From positions 62,001-126,000 of the forward strand of contig NZ_BLJE01000007.1 of assembly GCF_009811795.1 (NCBI RefSeq): 64,000 nt of DNA, given 5' to 3'. Of this stretch, positions 26,140-32,594 are shown piece after piece (positions within the stretch are counted from its first letter, which is position 1; the number at the start of each line of letters is the position of its first letter). Under the pieces are notes generated by a model. The model ran no database searches, was not told the DNA's origin, and saw nothing but the letters and a program-made list of their open reading frames with translations. The position numbers and the translations under genes are program-made. The DNA is from Litoreibacter roseus. GTDB taxonomy: Bacteria; Pseudomonadota; Alphaproteobacteria; Rhodobacterales; Rhodobacteraceae.

Positions 26140-26367
26140 TTGGCGAAGAAGGCTCATTTATCAGAGGCAGAGGCCCAGTTTTTACTCGATGCATTGACCA
26201 ATGCCGAGGCCGACAAAGCATTCCTTCAGCTTGCCGCCTATTTGAAAAAGAACGACCTTCAATTGTCCGATCAGATCTTGCAGCGGTATGTAGCTGATGA
26301 GCTGTTCGCCTGCTTTTCGGGTCGTGGGGACCTCTTCACCGCCGCCCTGCATGCTCAGACGCGCTAA
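26140..26367 (+). CDS. Small hypothetical protein (TTG start)
   Basis: The 75-residue product (starting AKKAHLSEAEAQFLLDAL) is predicted mostly helical with an acidic first half. I chose the TTG at 26140 because AGGAGGG lies at an ideal distance upstream; the frame itself is open from 26104. It sits inside the mobile module among SSB-like and DUF736 genes. The function is unknown. Confidence 0.55.
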   Translation: MAKKAHLSEAEAQFLLDALTNAEADKAFLQLAAYLKKNDLQLSDQILQRYVADELFACFSGRGDLFTAALHAQTR

Positions 26368-26502
26368 ACGTCCACTGGCTTCGGCCACCGGTTAACCATA
26401 GGTCATAATTGGGTTGGCCTCCAGCGCTTGTCTGGCCGTATGCTAAACACCGGACATTTGCTTCGATCCACGTGCAGAGCGTGTATTCCATTCCCGCTTG
26501 GG

Positions 26503-26522
26503 TTATGTAACGATATACATAA
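26503..26522. promoter_or_regulatory. AT-rich inverted repeat before the three-gene TGATG unit
   Basis: TTATGTA-ACGATA-TACATAA is a perfect inverted repeat with 7-bp arms, 26 bp before the ATG at 26548. The CGATATACAT part is similar to the CGATATATGT half of the large palindrome at 32431-32448 near traA, so one regulator may read both. Confidence 0.5.
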
Positions 26523-26547
26523 CGATAAGTTTTAAGATGTGGTAGTG

Positions 26548-27018
26548 ATGGACGATCGATCAGGCGCTTCTCCCCAAGGGGTGATCTCCTTCCGACAAAG
26601 CTGCCTCAAGGCGCTCGATGACGGTCGGTTCGATGATCTGGTTCTGCTTTTGGCTAACCATCTGCGGCGGCGCCGCGAAACCGTTAGCCTGCATGCCCGC
26701 GCCTCCCTGCCAGTTGATCGATCCAAGGCAAGCCCCATACGCGGAACCAAGCTGACGGCCGAAGAAGTCCTGTCCTACGATATTCGAGACAAAGGCTGGC
26801 ACCTCGTGGCCCTGAAAGATCATGAGATTGTTGGCGCAGAACGCTTTCCTGTACCTTCAGATCACCCGCAGTTTGTCGAGCATGTGCAGGACTACACGAA
26901 TGCGGTGCATGGCTATTACGGCGAAGACGCCATGGTTGTCGCTGCATTCCATTCCAATGGGCTACTGATCGAGTGGACGTTTTTGAGCGACTTCACGGCA
27001 GAGCAACGCAAATACTGA
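26548..27018 (+). CDS. Hypothetical protein, first gene of a coupled three-gene unit
   Basis: The 156-residue protein has no motif I can name. Its N-terminal half is basic and helical (FDDLVLLLANHLRRRRETVSL), the C-terminal half mixed (DKGWHLVALKDHEIVGAERF, VHGYYGEDAMVVAAFHSNGLLIEWTFLSDF). The start could be GTG 26539 or ATG 26548; I use the ATG. Its TGA overlaps the next ATG by one base (TGATG), and the same junction recurs after the second gene. Confidence 0.55.
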   Translation: MDDRSGASPQGVISFRQSCLKALDDGRFDDLVLLLANHLRRRRETVSLHARASLPVDRSKASPIRGTKLTAEEVLSYDIRDKGWHLVALKDHEIVGAERFPVPSDHPQFVEHVQDYTNAVHGYYGEDAMVVAAFHSNGLLIEWTFLSDFTAEQRKY

Positions 27019-27422
27019 TGGCCGGCTCTTGCACAACCCTGCCCAACGCGATGTGCTCTGACGCGCCAGAGCTTGGCACCAACGCATGGAGTATCTGTGG
27101 GGCAAAGGGGAGGCGCATCACCCGCAGTCTCTCCGGAAATATGGAATGTTGGCGCAGCGAAGACGGGCACCTTCATAGCATCAGCAGGCCGAAACTGAAC
27201 GGCAACCGCATCGAGGTGCCAGCTCTCGCCTCTCTAACGATCCGTCAGCGTGGAGGATCCCCATCGGCCGTGCCGATCACAATCGAAGGCTTGCGTGATG
27301 ATCGATATGGGGAGGACTTGCCGCGGAGCCAAACCACCACGCTTGCGACTGGCGCGGTCATGACCAAACACGGGCGCGCGGAGCCGGTCAGACGCAGGCT
27401 CCCGATCGATTGGCGTCGCTGA
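27018..27422 (+). CDS. Hypothetical protein, second gene of the coupled unit
   Basis: The 134-residue product begins MAGSCTTLPNAM and is rich in Arg, Ser, Thr and Gly without hydrophobic core patterns or known motifs. The main support for a real gene is its exact TGATG junction with both neighbours. It may be poorly structured, and a spurious frame cannot be excluded. Confidence 0.4.
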   Translation: MAGSCTTLPNAMCSDAPELGTNAWSICGAKGRRITRSLSGNMECWRSEDGHLHSISRPKLNGNRIEVPALASLTIRQRGGSPSAVPITIEGLRDDRYGEDLPRSQTTTLATGAVMTKHGRAEPVRRRLPIDWRR

Positions 27423-27757
27423 TGGCCGGGTCATTTACATGGGTGGCCAACGTCCGTGTTGGAACGATCAAACCCTATCCCAATGCGCTTGTCATGACGG
27501 TCGTGCATGAACGGGATCATTTTACTGCCGGCGAAGGCTCAACATCGACTTCCCATTGGAACACGATCGTCTGTTATAGGGCCCCGTTACGAGATCGTCT
27601 TCAGTCCGCTTTGGCCCCCGGGGACCTGGTCTCATTCCAAGGATATGTCCGCACGACATCGTTCACCGATGACAGCAATGCAAAGAGACGCACTGTCGAT
27701 CTGGTTGTGACGGCGTTTGACCTTTTGCATAAGCACATTGATGGCCCGCGTGCCTGA
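27422..27757 (+). CDS. Second SSB-like (OB-fold) protein
   Basis: The 111-residue protein shows the SSB strand pattern (TWVANVRVGTIKPYPN, STSHWNTIVCYRAPLRDRL, GDLVSFQGYVRTTSF, VVTAFDLL) and aligns in layout with the SSB-like protein at 25065. It lacks the acidic C-terminal tail. It starts at the A of a TGATG junction with the preceding gene. It is a likely second nucleic-acid-binding protein of the element. Confidence 0.65.
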   Translation: MAGSFTWVANVRVGTIKPYPNALVMTVVHERDHFTAGEGSTSTSHWNTIVCYRAPLRDRLQSALAPGDLVSFQGYVRTTSFTDDSNAKRRTVDLVVTAFDLLHKHIDGPRA

Positions 27758-28181
27758 CATCTGTCTTACGAGGGCCCGCGGTGATCAGGCATTTTCATGT
27801 CGCCAGGGCCGATCTCGTCAATAATTTCGAAGAGGATCGGTAGAAGTCGCAAACAACAGCGTGCTCACTTGGTCGTATAGCGGTTGGAGCGAACCTTCTT
27901 GTGACTGGAATTCAGAGTCGTGATTGGTCGTATCTGTAAGATGACGGCACTCGCTCATCCGGGTCGCCCTTCCTCTTGAACGACCGTCAGGGGGCATTTC
28001 CTAATCGACACCACTGGGCATGGGTGCTCCAAAACGCAATCTCGAAAATCCCTCCCGTGTCCTCGGCTTCGCCTGCGGGCCGCTCCCTTCGGGTTTTTCT
28101 CGGTGCGTTTTCTCGGCGGACCCCATGCTGTCCAGTGCCATCAGGAAATACCTCCTGACTGTATCAAAAAGGATCGGACCC
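27758..28181. other. 424-bp non-coding leader of the DUF736 gene
   Basis: No gene is supported up to the DUF736 start. The right part holds copy 2 of the 30-bp leader repeat (28054-28083), followed at once by CCC-TTC-GGG and a T run (TTTTTCT), which looks like a weak terminator or attenuator in the leader. The left part shows nothing I can name. Confidence 0.45.
28054..28083 (+). repeat. 30-bp leader repeat, copy 2 (before DUF736 gene)
   Basis: Identical to 24950-24979. The downstream flanks differ but both contain a further small hairpin (CCCTTCGGG with a T run here, CCGGTGTTTCACCGG there). Confidence 0.75.
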
Positions 28182-28541
28182 ATGAGCAGCAAACTCGCAT
28201 CTCTCACCAAAAACGACAAAGACATCTTCGTCGGAACCCTCGCCACCATGGCCGTGCGCACCCGCATCTCGATCGTGCCGAACGCCAAAGCCCATGGCGA
28301 CCAGCCTGACTACCGCATCTTCGCAAATGGCGATTATGAGATCGGGGCGGCCTGGAAGAAAATGTCCGAGACCACTGGCAACGAGTATCTCTCGGTGAAG
28401 ATGGCAGCGCCTGAGCTCGGTGCGATGGCAATCTACGCCAACGTCATTGCCCTCGACCAGATCGGCGAAGACAACGTCACACACCTCATGCTGTGGTCCG
28501 CTCGTGAGCCGCAAGCTTCTGCCTCCCAGATGGCCGCCTGA
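28182..28541 (+). CDS. DUF736 family protein
   Basis: The 119-residue protein matches DUF736, a family common on alphaproteobacterial plasmids and integrative elements (FVGTLATMAVRTRISIVPN, PDYRIFANGDYEIGAAWKKMSE, EYLSVKMAAPELGAMAIYANVI, HLMLWSA). The frame is open from 28020, but the ATG at 28182 has AAGGA upstream and begins at the family N-terminus. The biochemical role of the family is not established. It marks the region as mobile-element DNA. Confidence 0.85.
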   Translation: MSSKLASLTKNDKDIFVGTLATMAVRTRISIVPNAKAHGDQPDYRIFANGDYEIGAAWKKMSETTGNEYLSVKMAAPELGAMAIYANVIALDQIGEDNVTHLMLWSAREPQASASQMAA

Positions 28542-28646
28542 CCCGAACGAGAGACCGGGGCAAAGGCTGTCCCGGTCATTTCAGAAACGAAAAGGCTGTG
28601 CAGATGACAAAACAGGTATATCGCCATAAGTTAACGATACGAACGA

Positions 28647-28658
28647 GGAGGATCCTCC
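28647..28658. promoter_or_regulatory. Palindrome upstream of the HTH / nuclease-like pair
   Basis: GGAGGATCCTCC is a perfect 12-bp palindrome 51 bp before the HTH gene at 28710. It could be the operator for that HTH protein. A GTATATCG..CGATAC imperfect repeat lies just before it (28616-28640). Confidence 0.35.
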
Positions 28659-28709
28659 CGGAAAACGACATAATTGAGGATGCTCTAGGCCCCAACATGA
28701 AGACGCACC

Positions 28710-29132
28710 ATGACACCGCATTTTGATCCCAAGGAACTCTTCGACACGGCATATGTGAAGTTCTTTGACGAAGCACCAAAAGCCGCCGCGCTCAAAGCGG
28801 GCGAGTTGGGCGTGAACATCGATATCTTTCGCCAGGTAAAGGTCCACTACCGCAAGGCCAAGGAAAACAGTGCCGCGCGGGTGCTAGCAGATATCTGCCA
28901 GGACATTCAAATTGATGGCTATATCGGCGGTTTGGAAGACAGCGCATTGCGCGTCGGCATGTCTTACGTCACTGTTCAACGCTGGCGGTCGCGCTTCTAC
29001 GAAAACGGCCTGCTCGATTTGCACAATCGCAATGGCCTTTACTCCGTCAACCCCAAGATGGCGATCCTGAAAGGTGCGGATGGCAAGGTGATCAAACCAC
29101 GTTCAAGCCAGTCCGGCGTGTTCACCTTCTAA
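28710..29132 (+). CDS. HTH-containing hypothetical protein
   Basis: The 140-residue protein has a likely helix-turn-helix near residues 78-105 (SALRVGMSYVTVQRWRSRFYENGLLDL), with the recognition helix followed by a small wing-like region. The N-terminal part is helical and basic (VKVHYRKAKENSAARVLADIC). It is 9 nt from the nuclease-like gene and probably co-transcribed with it, so it may be its repressor, antitoxin or DNA-targeting partner. No known family is recognised. Confidence 0.6.
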   Translation: MTPHFDPKELFDTAYVKFFDEAPKAAALKAGELGVNIDIFRQVKVHYRKAKENSAARVLADICQDIQIDGYIGGLEDSALRVGMSYVTVQRWRSRFYENGLLDLHNRNGLYSVNPKMAILKGADGKVIKPRSSQSGVFTF

Positions 29133-29141
29133 GCCGTCGAG

Positions 29142-30074
29142 ATGCGCGCCGAGTTCTCCGAATTTACCTTTGGCTTTTCGCTGGTCTCTGAGCTCGCGCA
29201 TCTCTTGGGGTGCCGCGCCGTGCCGGTTTTTCCAAGCCTCATCATGGAAGGGTCGGACGGCGGCGGCTACGATGTTGAGATGTCGCTCGGTGCCGTACCG
29301 CTCTATCTGCAGTTCAAGCTCTCTGAGCATCTGAAAACCAACCGGGCCAAAGAAGCGCAGAACCACCCCGATGTCATTCAAGCGCCCTACAAGCGCTTTG
29401 CGATCACCAGTTCAGACGTCTCGAAACAACACGAGATGCTGGTCGCGCTCAACCAGACGCATGCCCACGTCTTCTATTCCGCGCCCAACTTCTACACCTA
29501 CGCTGCGTTGAATCGGTTCTGGACCAGAGGGTCTGTTTCCGACAATACGCTCTACGTACGCCCGAATGAGATCGGTCCCATTGAGGATGGCCTCAGGCAC
29601 ACGATCTGTTTCAACGGCCTCTCCTTCGCGGACGGCAACTGCTTTCTGTTTTCAAAGCCCAAACCTGTCCCAGCCTTGGCCTTTGATCGTGTGCGCGTCG
29701 GCCTTTCTCGAGCTCTCGAAGAGGCCAAGACACCGCTGCGGGATCTATTGCCGAATTGGATGGAGGACTTGCGAACCGCGCGCGAGGCGGGTGAGCGCCT
29801 GCACGAAATCCGCGCTGCAGCCGTCGAAAAGCAACGCGCCGAAGATCGACTTGCGAAAGAAGACAGTGATGCCACCGATGTTGTGGAACGTCACGCCCTC
29901 GTTAGTGACAGTTTCAAAGTCATCGACCCCGAACCTGAGGCTGTCGCGCTGCCACGCCCTCGGCCAATCCCACTTTCACAAGCGGACGAAGATCGCGCGG
30001 GCCTGTCTGATTTCGGGCGTGAAGTCGCAACAGTGTTTCAAGCTCAGGCGTTCATCTTGCAGGCCCAAAGCTGA
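29142..30074 (+). CDS. Hypothetical protein with possible PD-(D/E)XK-type nuclease core
   Basis: The 310-residue protein has near its N-terminus a segment GGGYDVEMSLGAVPLYLQFK in which D44 and Q57-x-K59 have the spacing and strand context of a PD-(D/E)XK nuclease core (with Q replacing D/E, as in some Mrr-like enzymes). Glutamates at 13 or 17 could complete the site. The middle is a mixed alpha/beta region; the C-terminus (from about 215) is a charged helical stretch (REAGERLHEIRAAAVEKQRAEDRLAKE) that may be a coiled coil. It follows the HTH gene and converges with the coupling-protein gene. The nuclease call is an inference from motif only. Confidence 0.55.
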   Translation: MRAEFSEFTFGFSLVSELAHLLGCRAVPVFPSLIMEGSDGGGYDVEMSLGAVPLYLQFKLSEHLKTNRAKEAQNHPDVIQAPYKRFAITSSDVSKQHEMLVALNQTHAHVFYSAPNFYTYAALNRFWTRGSVSDNTLYVRPNEIGPIEDGLRHTICFNGLSFADGNCFLFSKPKPVPALAFDRVRVGLSRALEEAKTPLRDLLPNWMEDLRTAREAGERLHEIRAAAVEKQRAEDRLAKEDSDATDVVERHALVSDSFKVIDPEPEAVALPRPRPIPLSQADEDRAGLSDFGREVATVFQAQAFILQAQS

Positions 30075-30088
30075 GTTGGCCGCTGCGA

Positions 30089-31891
30089 TCATCGCTCAAT
30101 CTCGTGGCCGCTAGATTCCATTTCCCGCGTGCCAAACCGCATCTCTTCCTGCGCCGTGATATCTTCCTGGCGGGCAATCGCCTCTTCATCATCGAAGATC
30201 TCGCGCAGTTTGGTGGTCCACCCTGCAGCGCGTTCGGCCTCGCGCAACTCGTCTGACTTCGAATACGGCACCAGCACGCGGTAGATGTATTTACCAATCC
30301 CGCTGACGAGAACATAGACACCCCTTTTGTGCAGAAGGGGCCCGAGCTCGGTTTGGAAATCCGTGCGATGCATGGCCGGTTCGCGCTTCTCGTCCCGTAT
30401 CCATTTGAGGCGACCGGACCCATCCGTGTCGCGCCGATAGGTGATCAGGATCGAATTCCCGAACTGCTCTTCAAGGCGACGCGCGGTTTGGCCCACATTG
30501 ATCTTTGCGATCACCTTCGTACCAATGAGGGACTCAATCTGGTCGGCGACTTGTTGCGAGTATTTTGCCACCAGCTGTTCCAACCCCTGGATGCCCAGCA
30601 CGACAGCCAAGCCTTTTGAGCGACCCGTTTCCACCATGGCCTCGAAGCGATGCACCTTCGGCAGTTGCGCGAACTCATCGACAAAGAGCCACACGCGCCG
30701 TTCGTCATTCTCGCCAAACGACACATCGGACACCGAGGAAGACATCACCGTCAGAAACGCCGAAATCCATCCCTCCGATTGATCCTGAAACCGACCCGAG
30801 CGCTGCAGAACGAGCGTGCGATCCTTCGTCCCTTCATCCAGGAGCCAGCGCCTCAAGGAGAAGGTTTGGCGTTGGTGCGCATCATTGCGCCAGCCATAGG
30901 CGAGCATCCGGACCGCACCCAGGCCCGCCGCCATGGTCGAGATCGTTGCTGCCACTTGCCGGTAGTCGGCGTTCAGATAGATCATCGCATCCCGGTGATA
31001 CTTGCGCGCAAACTCCTGCAACGTCTCAAGAGGCAATTGCGTTGTCTCCATCAACTCCCACCAGGTCCAACGACGCGGTTTGGTCTTCATCAAGGTGATG
31101 ATGCAGAGCGCCAGGATCGTACGGGCCGAGTCTGAAAAGAACCGATCCTTGCTTTCCGGGATGATACGGTTGGCGACCTCGATTGCGTCTTCTTCGACCA
31201 CCAAATCATTCGCGATGTCCCATATCACAGAGCGGGCATCATGGGGGGCGAGGATCAGCGGCTCCGCCTTCTCTTTTGTTCCTGGTGGCAATGAATAGGC
31301 CATGCGTGTGTAGTCACCTTTGAAGTCGAAGACGACCGCCTTGTCGCCGCGCGACATCACAGACCGCAGCAAAGGTAGGATGGTCTGGGTCTTGCCGCCA
31401 CCAATTGCGCCGTAGATCAGGAAGTGGTTCACTTCGCGCAACCGGCTTAGCTGAAACGGCCCGAACCAAGAGAGCCCGGCTGCGTTGCGTTTGATCTCCC
31501 CTTGGGAGGCTTTTTCCAACTGGCGTTCGCTGGCAACAGACAATCCAGTCTTCACAATGAGCGGCCTGATCCGCAGGCCCGCTTCCCAAATCAGGTAGCC
31601 CAGAGCACCAATGGCGAGGAGGGCGAGCGATGCCCCGGTGATCAAAAAAAGGTAAAAGCGCTCCGCCGATGCAGGCTCCAGCGCGGCTTGGATCTGCGCG
31701 CAATAGGCCTGATCGAACGGATTAAGGCAGGCTTTCACGTAGTCCCATTGTAGCGGAACAAGACCGCCCCCGGTCGCGCGAAACTCTTCAAACAGGAATG
31801 CGTAGATGCCGAAACCAATTGTGGCGAGACCAGCCAGAACGGCCGTGATGATGATCGCCCGATAGGGTGGGTCTTCCGGTTTGCGGATCAT
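30089..31891 (-). CDS. Type IV coupling protein (TrwB/TraD-type conjugative ATPase)
   Basis: The 600-residue protein is the inner-membrane pump that links the relaxosome to a type IV secretion channel. It has two N-terminal membrane segments (about 11-33 and 80-103), Walker A GAIGGGKT at 161-168, FDFKGDYT at 188-195, and Walker B VWLFVDEF at 400-407 followed by AQLPKVHRFEAMVETGRSKG. The layout matches TrwB/TraD coupling proteins. Its start overlaps the TraD stop by 4 nt, so it is the third gene of traC-traD-coupling protein transcribed away from traA, as on rhizobial plasmids. Confidence 0.9.
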   Translation of the reverse strand: MIRKPEDPPYRAIIITAVLAGLATIGFGIYAFLFEEFRATGGGLVPLQWDYVKACLNPFDQAYCAQIQAALEPASAERFYLFLITGASLALLAIGALGYLIWEAGLRIRPLIVKTGLSVASERQLEKASQGEIKRNAAGLSWFGPFQLSRLREVNHFLIYGAIGGGKTQTILPLLRSVMSRGDKAVVFDFKGDYTRMAYSLPPGTKEKAEPLILAPHDARSVIWDIANDLVVEEDAIEVANRIIPESKDRFFSDSARTILALCIITLMKTKPRRWTWWELMETTQLPLETLQEFARKYHRDAMIYLNADYRQVAATISTMAAGLGAVRMLAYGWRNDAHQRQTFSLRRWLLDEGTKDRTLVLQRSGRFQDQSEGWISAFLTVMSSSVSDVSFGENDERRVWLFVDEFAQLPKVHRFEAMVETGRSKGLAVVLGIQGLEQLVAKYSQQVADQIESLIGTKVIAKINVGQTARRLEEQFGNSILITYRRDTDGSGRLKWIRDEKREPAMHRTDFQTELGPLLHKRGVYVLVSGIGKYIYRVLVPYSKSDELREAERAAGWTTKLREIFDDEEAIARQEDITAQEEMRFGTREMESSGHEIER

Positions 31892-32142
31892 TTCAGTCGG
31901 CCTTGGCGTGCTGCGATTGGCGTCGGTTCACGCCCATGCGACCCGGCCTTTTCCAAGCTTTGCGAATGCTGGCCGTCGACATGGGCGCGCAATATTGCGA
32001 TCAAGTCCGCGCGTGACAGATGTCCTGCACTTGCGTCTTCAACCGCCTCGCCCAGTTCAAGACGCTTGCGCGTTGCAAGTCGACGCTCCGCATGTTTCGC
32101 ACGTTGCATCTGCTGCTCAAGTTGTTTGATCTGCGCGTCCAA
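31888..32142 (-). CDS. traD: TraD-like small conjugal transfer protein
   Basis: The small helical, basic protein (core KHAERRLATRKRLELGEAVEDASAGHLSRADLIAILRAH, split here only for description) resembles the rhizobial TraD family in composition, length and position between traC and the coupling-protein gene. The frame is open to 32226, but starting there would overlap traC by 110 bp without a ribosome-binding site. I place the start at TTG 32142; ATG 32109 is also possible. The stop overlaps the next gene by 4 nt. The start is uncertain. Confidence 0.6.
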   Translation of the reverse strand: MDAQIKQLEQQMQRAKHAERRLATRKRLELGEAVEDASAGHLSRADLIAILRAHVDGQHSQSLEKAGSHGREPTPIAARQGRLK

Positions 32143-32365
32143 CCGGTGCAGCAGGCGCGGCTTTGGGTTGGTTTTGAAATCGTTGCGCGATCGCTTTGAA
32201 CTCCTTGAGCAAAGCATCATCGGCAAACTCGAGCATGGTCAGTCCGGCCTTGTCGGCAAGTTTCCCGATATGCGCGGCACGGGCCTCGAGCGCCTCTGCG
32301 CGCTTGGCTTGCAGGGCTCTGATCTCTTCGTCGAAGTCGGCGACGGACTTTGGTTTGCGGGCCAT
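32117..32365 (-). CDS. traC: TraC-like conjugal transfer protein
   Basis: The 82-residue protein (MARKPKSVADFDEEIRALQAKR, then EARAAHIGKLADKAGL and EFADDALLKEFKAIAQRF) fits the rhizobial TraC family, a relaxosome accessory acting at oriT with TraA. The ATG is preceded by a perfect AAGGAGG. It is divergent from traA, and the intergenic region contains the predicted oriT. Confidence 0.75.
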   Translation of the reverse strand: MARKPKSVADFDEEIRALQAKRAEALEARAAHIGKLADKAGLTMLEFADDALLKEFKAIAQRFQNQPKAAPAAPVGRADQTT

Positions 32366-32411
32366 GAGGGCCTCCTTCTCTGCAGCGCAGTGATTTCAAG
32401 TGAGATTTTAT

Positions 32412-32429
32412 AACGTTATATATAACGTT
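32412..32429. promoter_or_regulatory. 18-bp perfect palindrome A in traC/traA intergenic region
   Basis: AACGTTATATATAACGTT reads identically on both strands. It begins 47 bp before the traC start and 2 bp from a second 18-bp palindrome. Overlapping it is the shorter palindrome TATAACGTTATA at 32409-32420. It is a strong candidate for a repressor or relaxosome-accessory site controlling both tra operons. Confidence 0.75.
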
Positions 32430-32430
32430 G

Positions 32431-32448
32431 ACATATATCGATATATGT
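32431..32448. promoter_or_regulatory. 18-bp perfect palindrome B in traC/traA intergenic region
   Basis: ACATATATCGATATATGT is perfectly self-complementary. Together with palindrome A it forms a 37-bp AT-rich block directly beside the predicted oriT. Its half CGATATATGT resembles CGATATACAT at 26511-26520. Confidence 0.75.
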
Positions 32449-32463
32449 ATCAAGTAAAGAGCG

Positions 32464-32495
32464 ATAACGGCGCACTTATACGTCGCAAGCGACAT
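32464..32495. other. Predicted oriT with RSF1010-like nic core
   Basis: On the minus strand TAAGTGCGCC (32469-32478) matches the nic core of RSF1010-type (MOBQ) origins, TAAGTGCGCCCT, for its first ten bases. Next to it GTCGC-AA-GCGAC (32482-32493) is a perfect inverted repeat of the kind bound by the relaxase. The site lies between divergent traC and traA, which is where oriT is found on Ti-type plasmids, and the TraA here is of the same MOBQ class. The match to RSF1010 is from memory of that site. Confidence 0.7.
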
Positions 32496-32594
32496 GCGTG
32501 GCCTGGTCGGGCCGCGAGGAGGTGGAGAGCTCCGGCGCTTGGAGATTGTGTGCGTCGGGTTGTGGTCGGTGAGGTGCCAAAAAGGAGAAGAAAG

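Noticed and set aside
32400-32594. N-terminal extension of TraA
   Set aside because: The frame is open, but it would cover the palindromes and oriT; GTG 32595 has AAGGAG and begins exactly at the relaxase family N-terminus.
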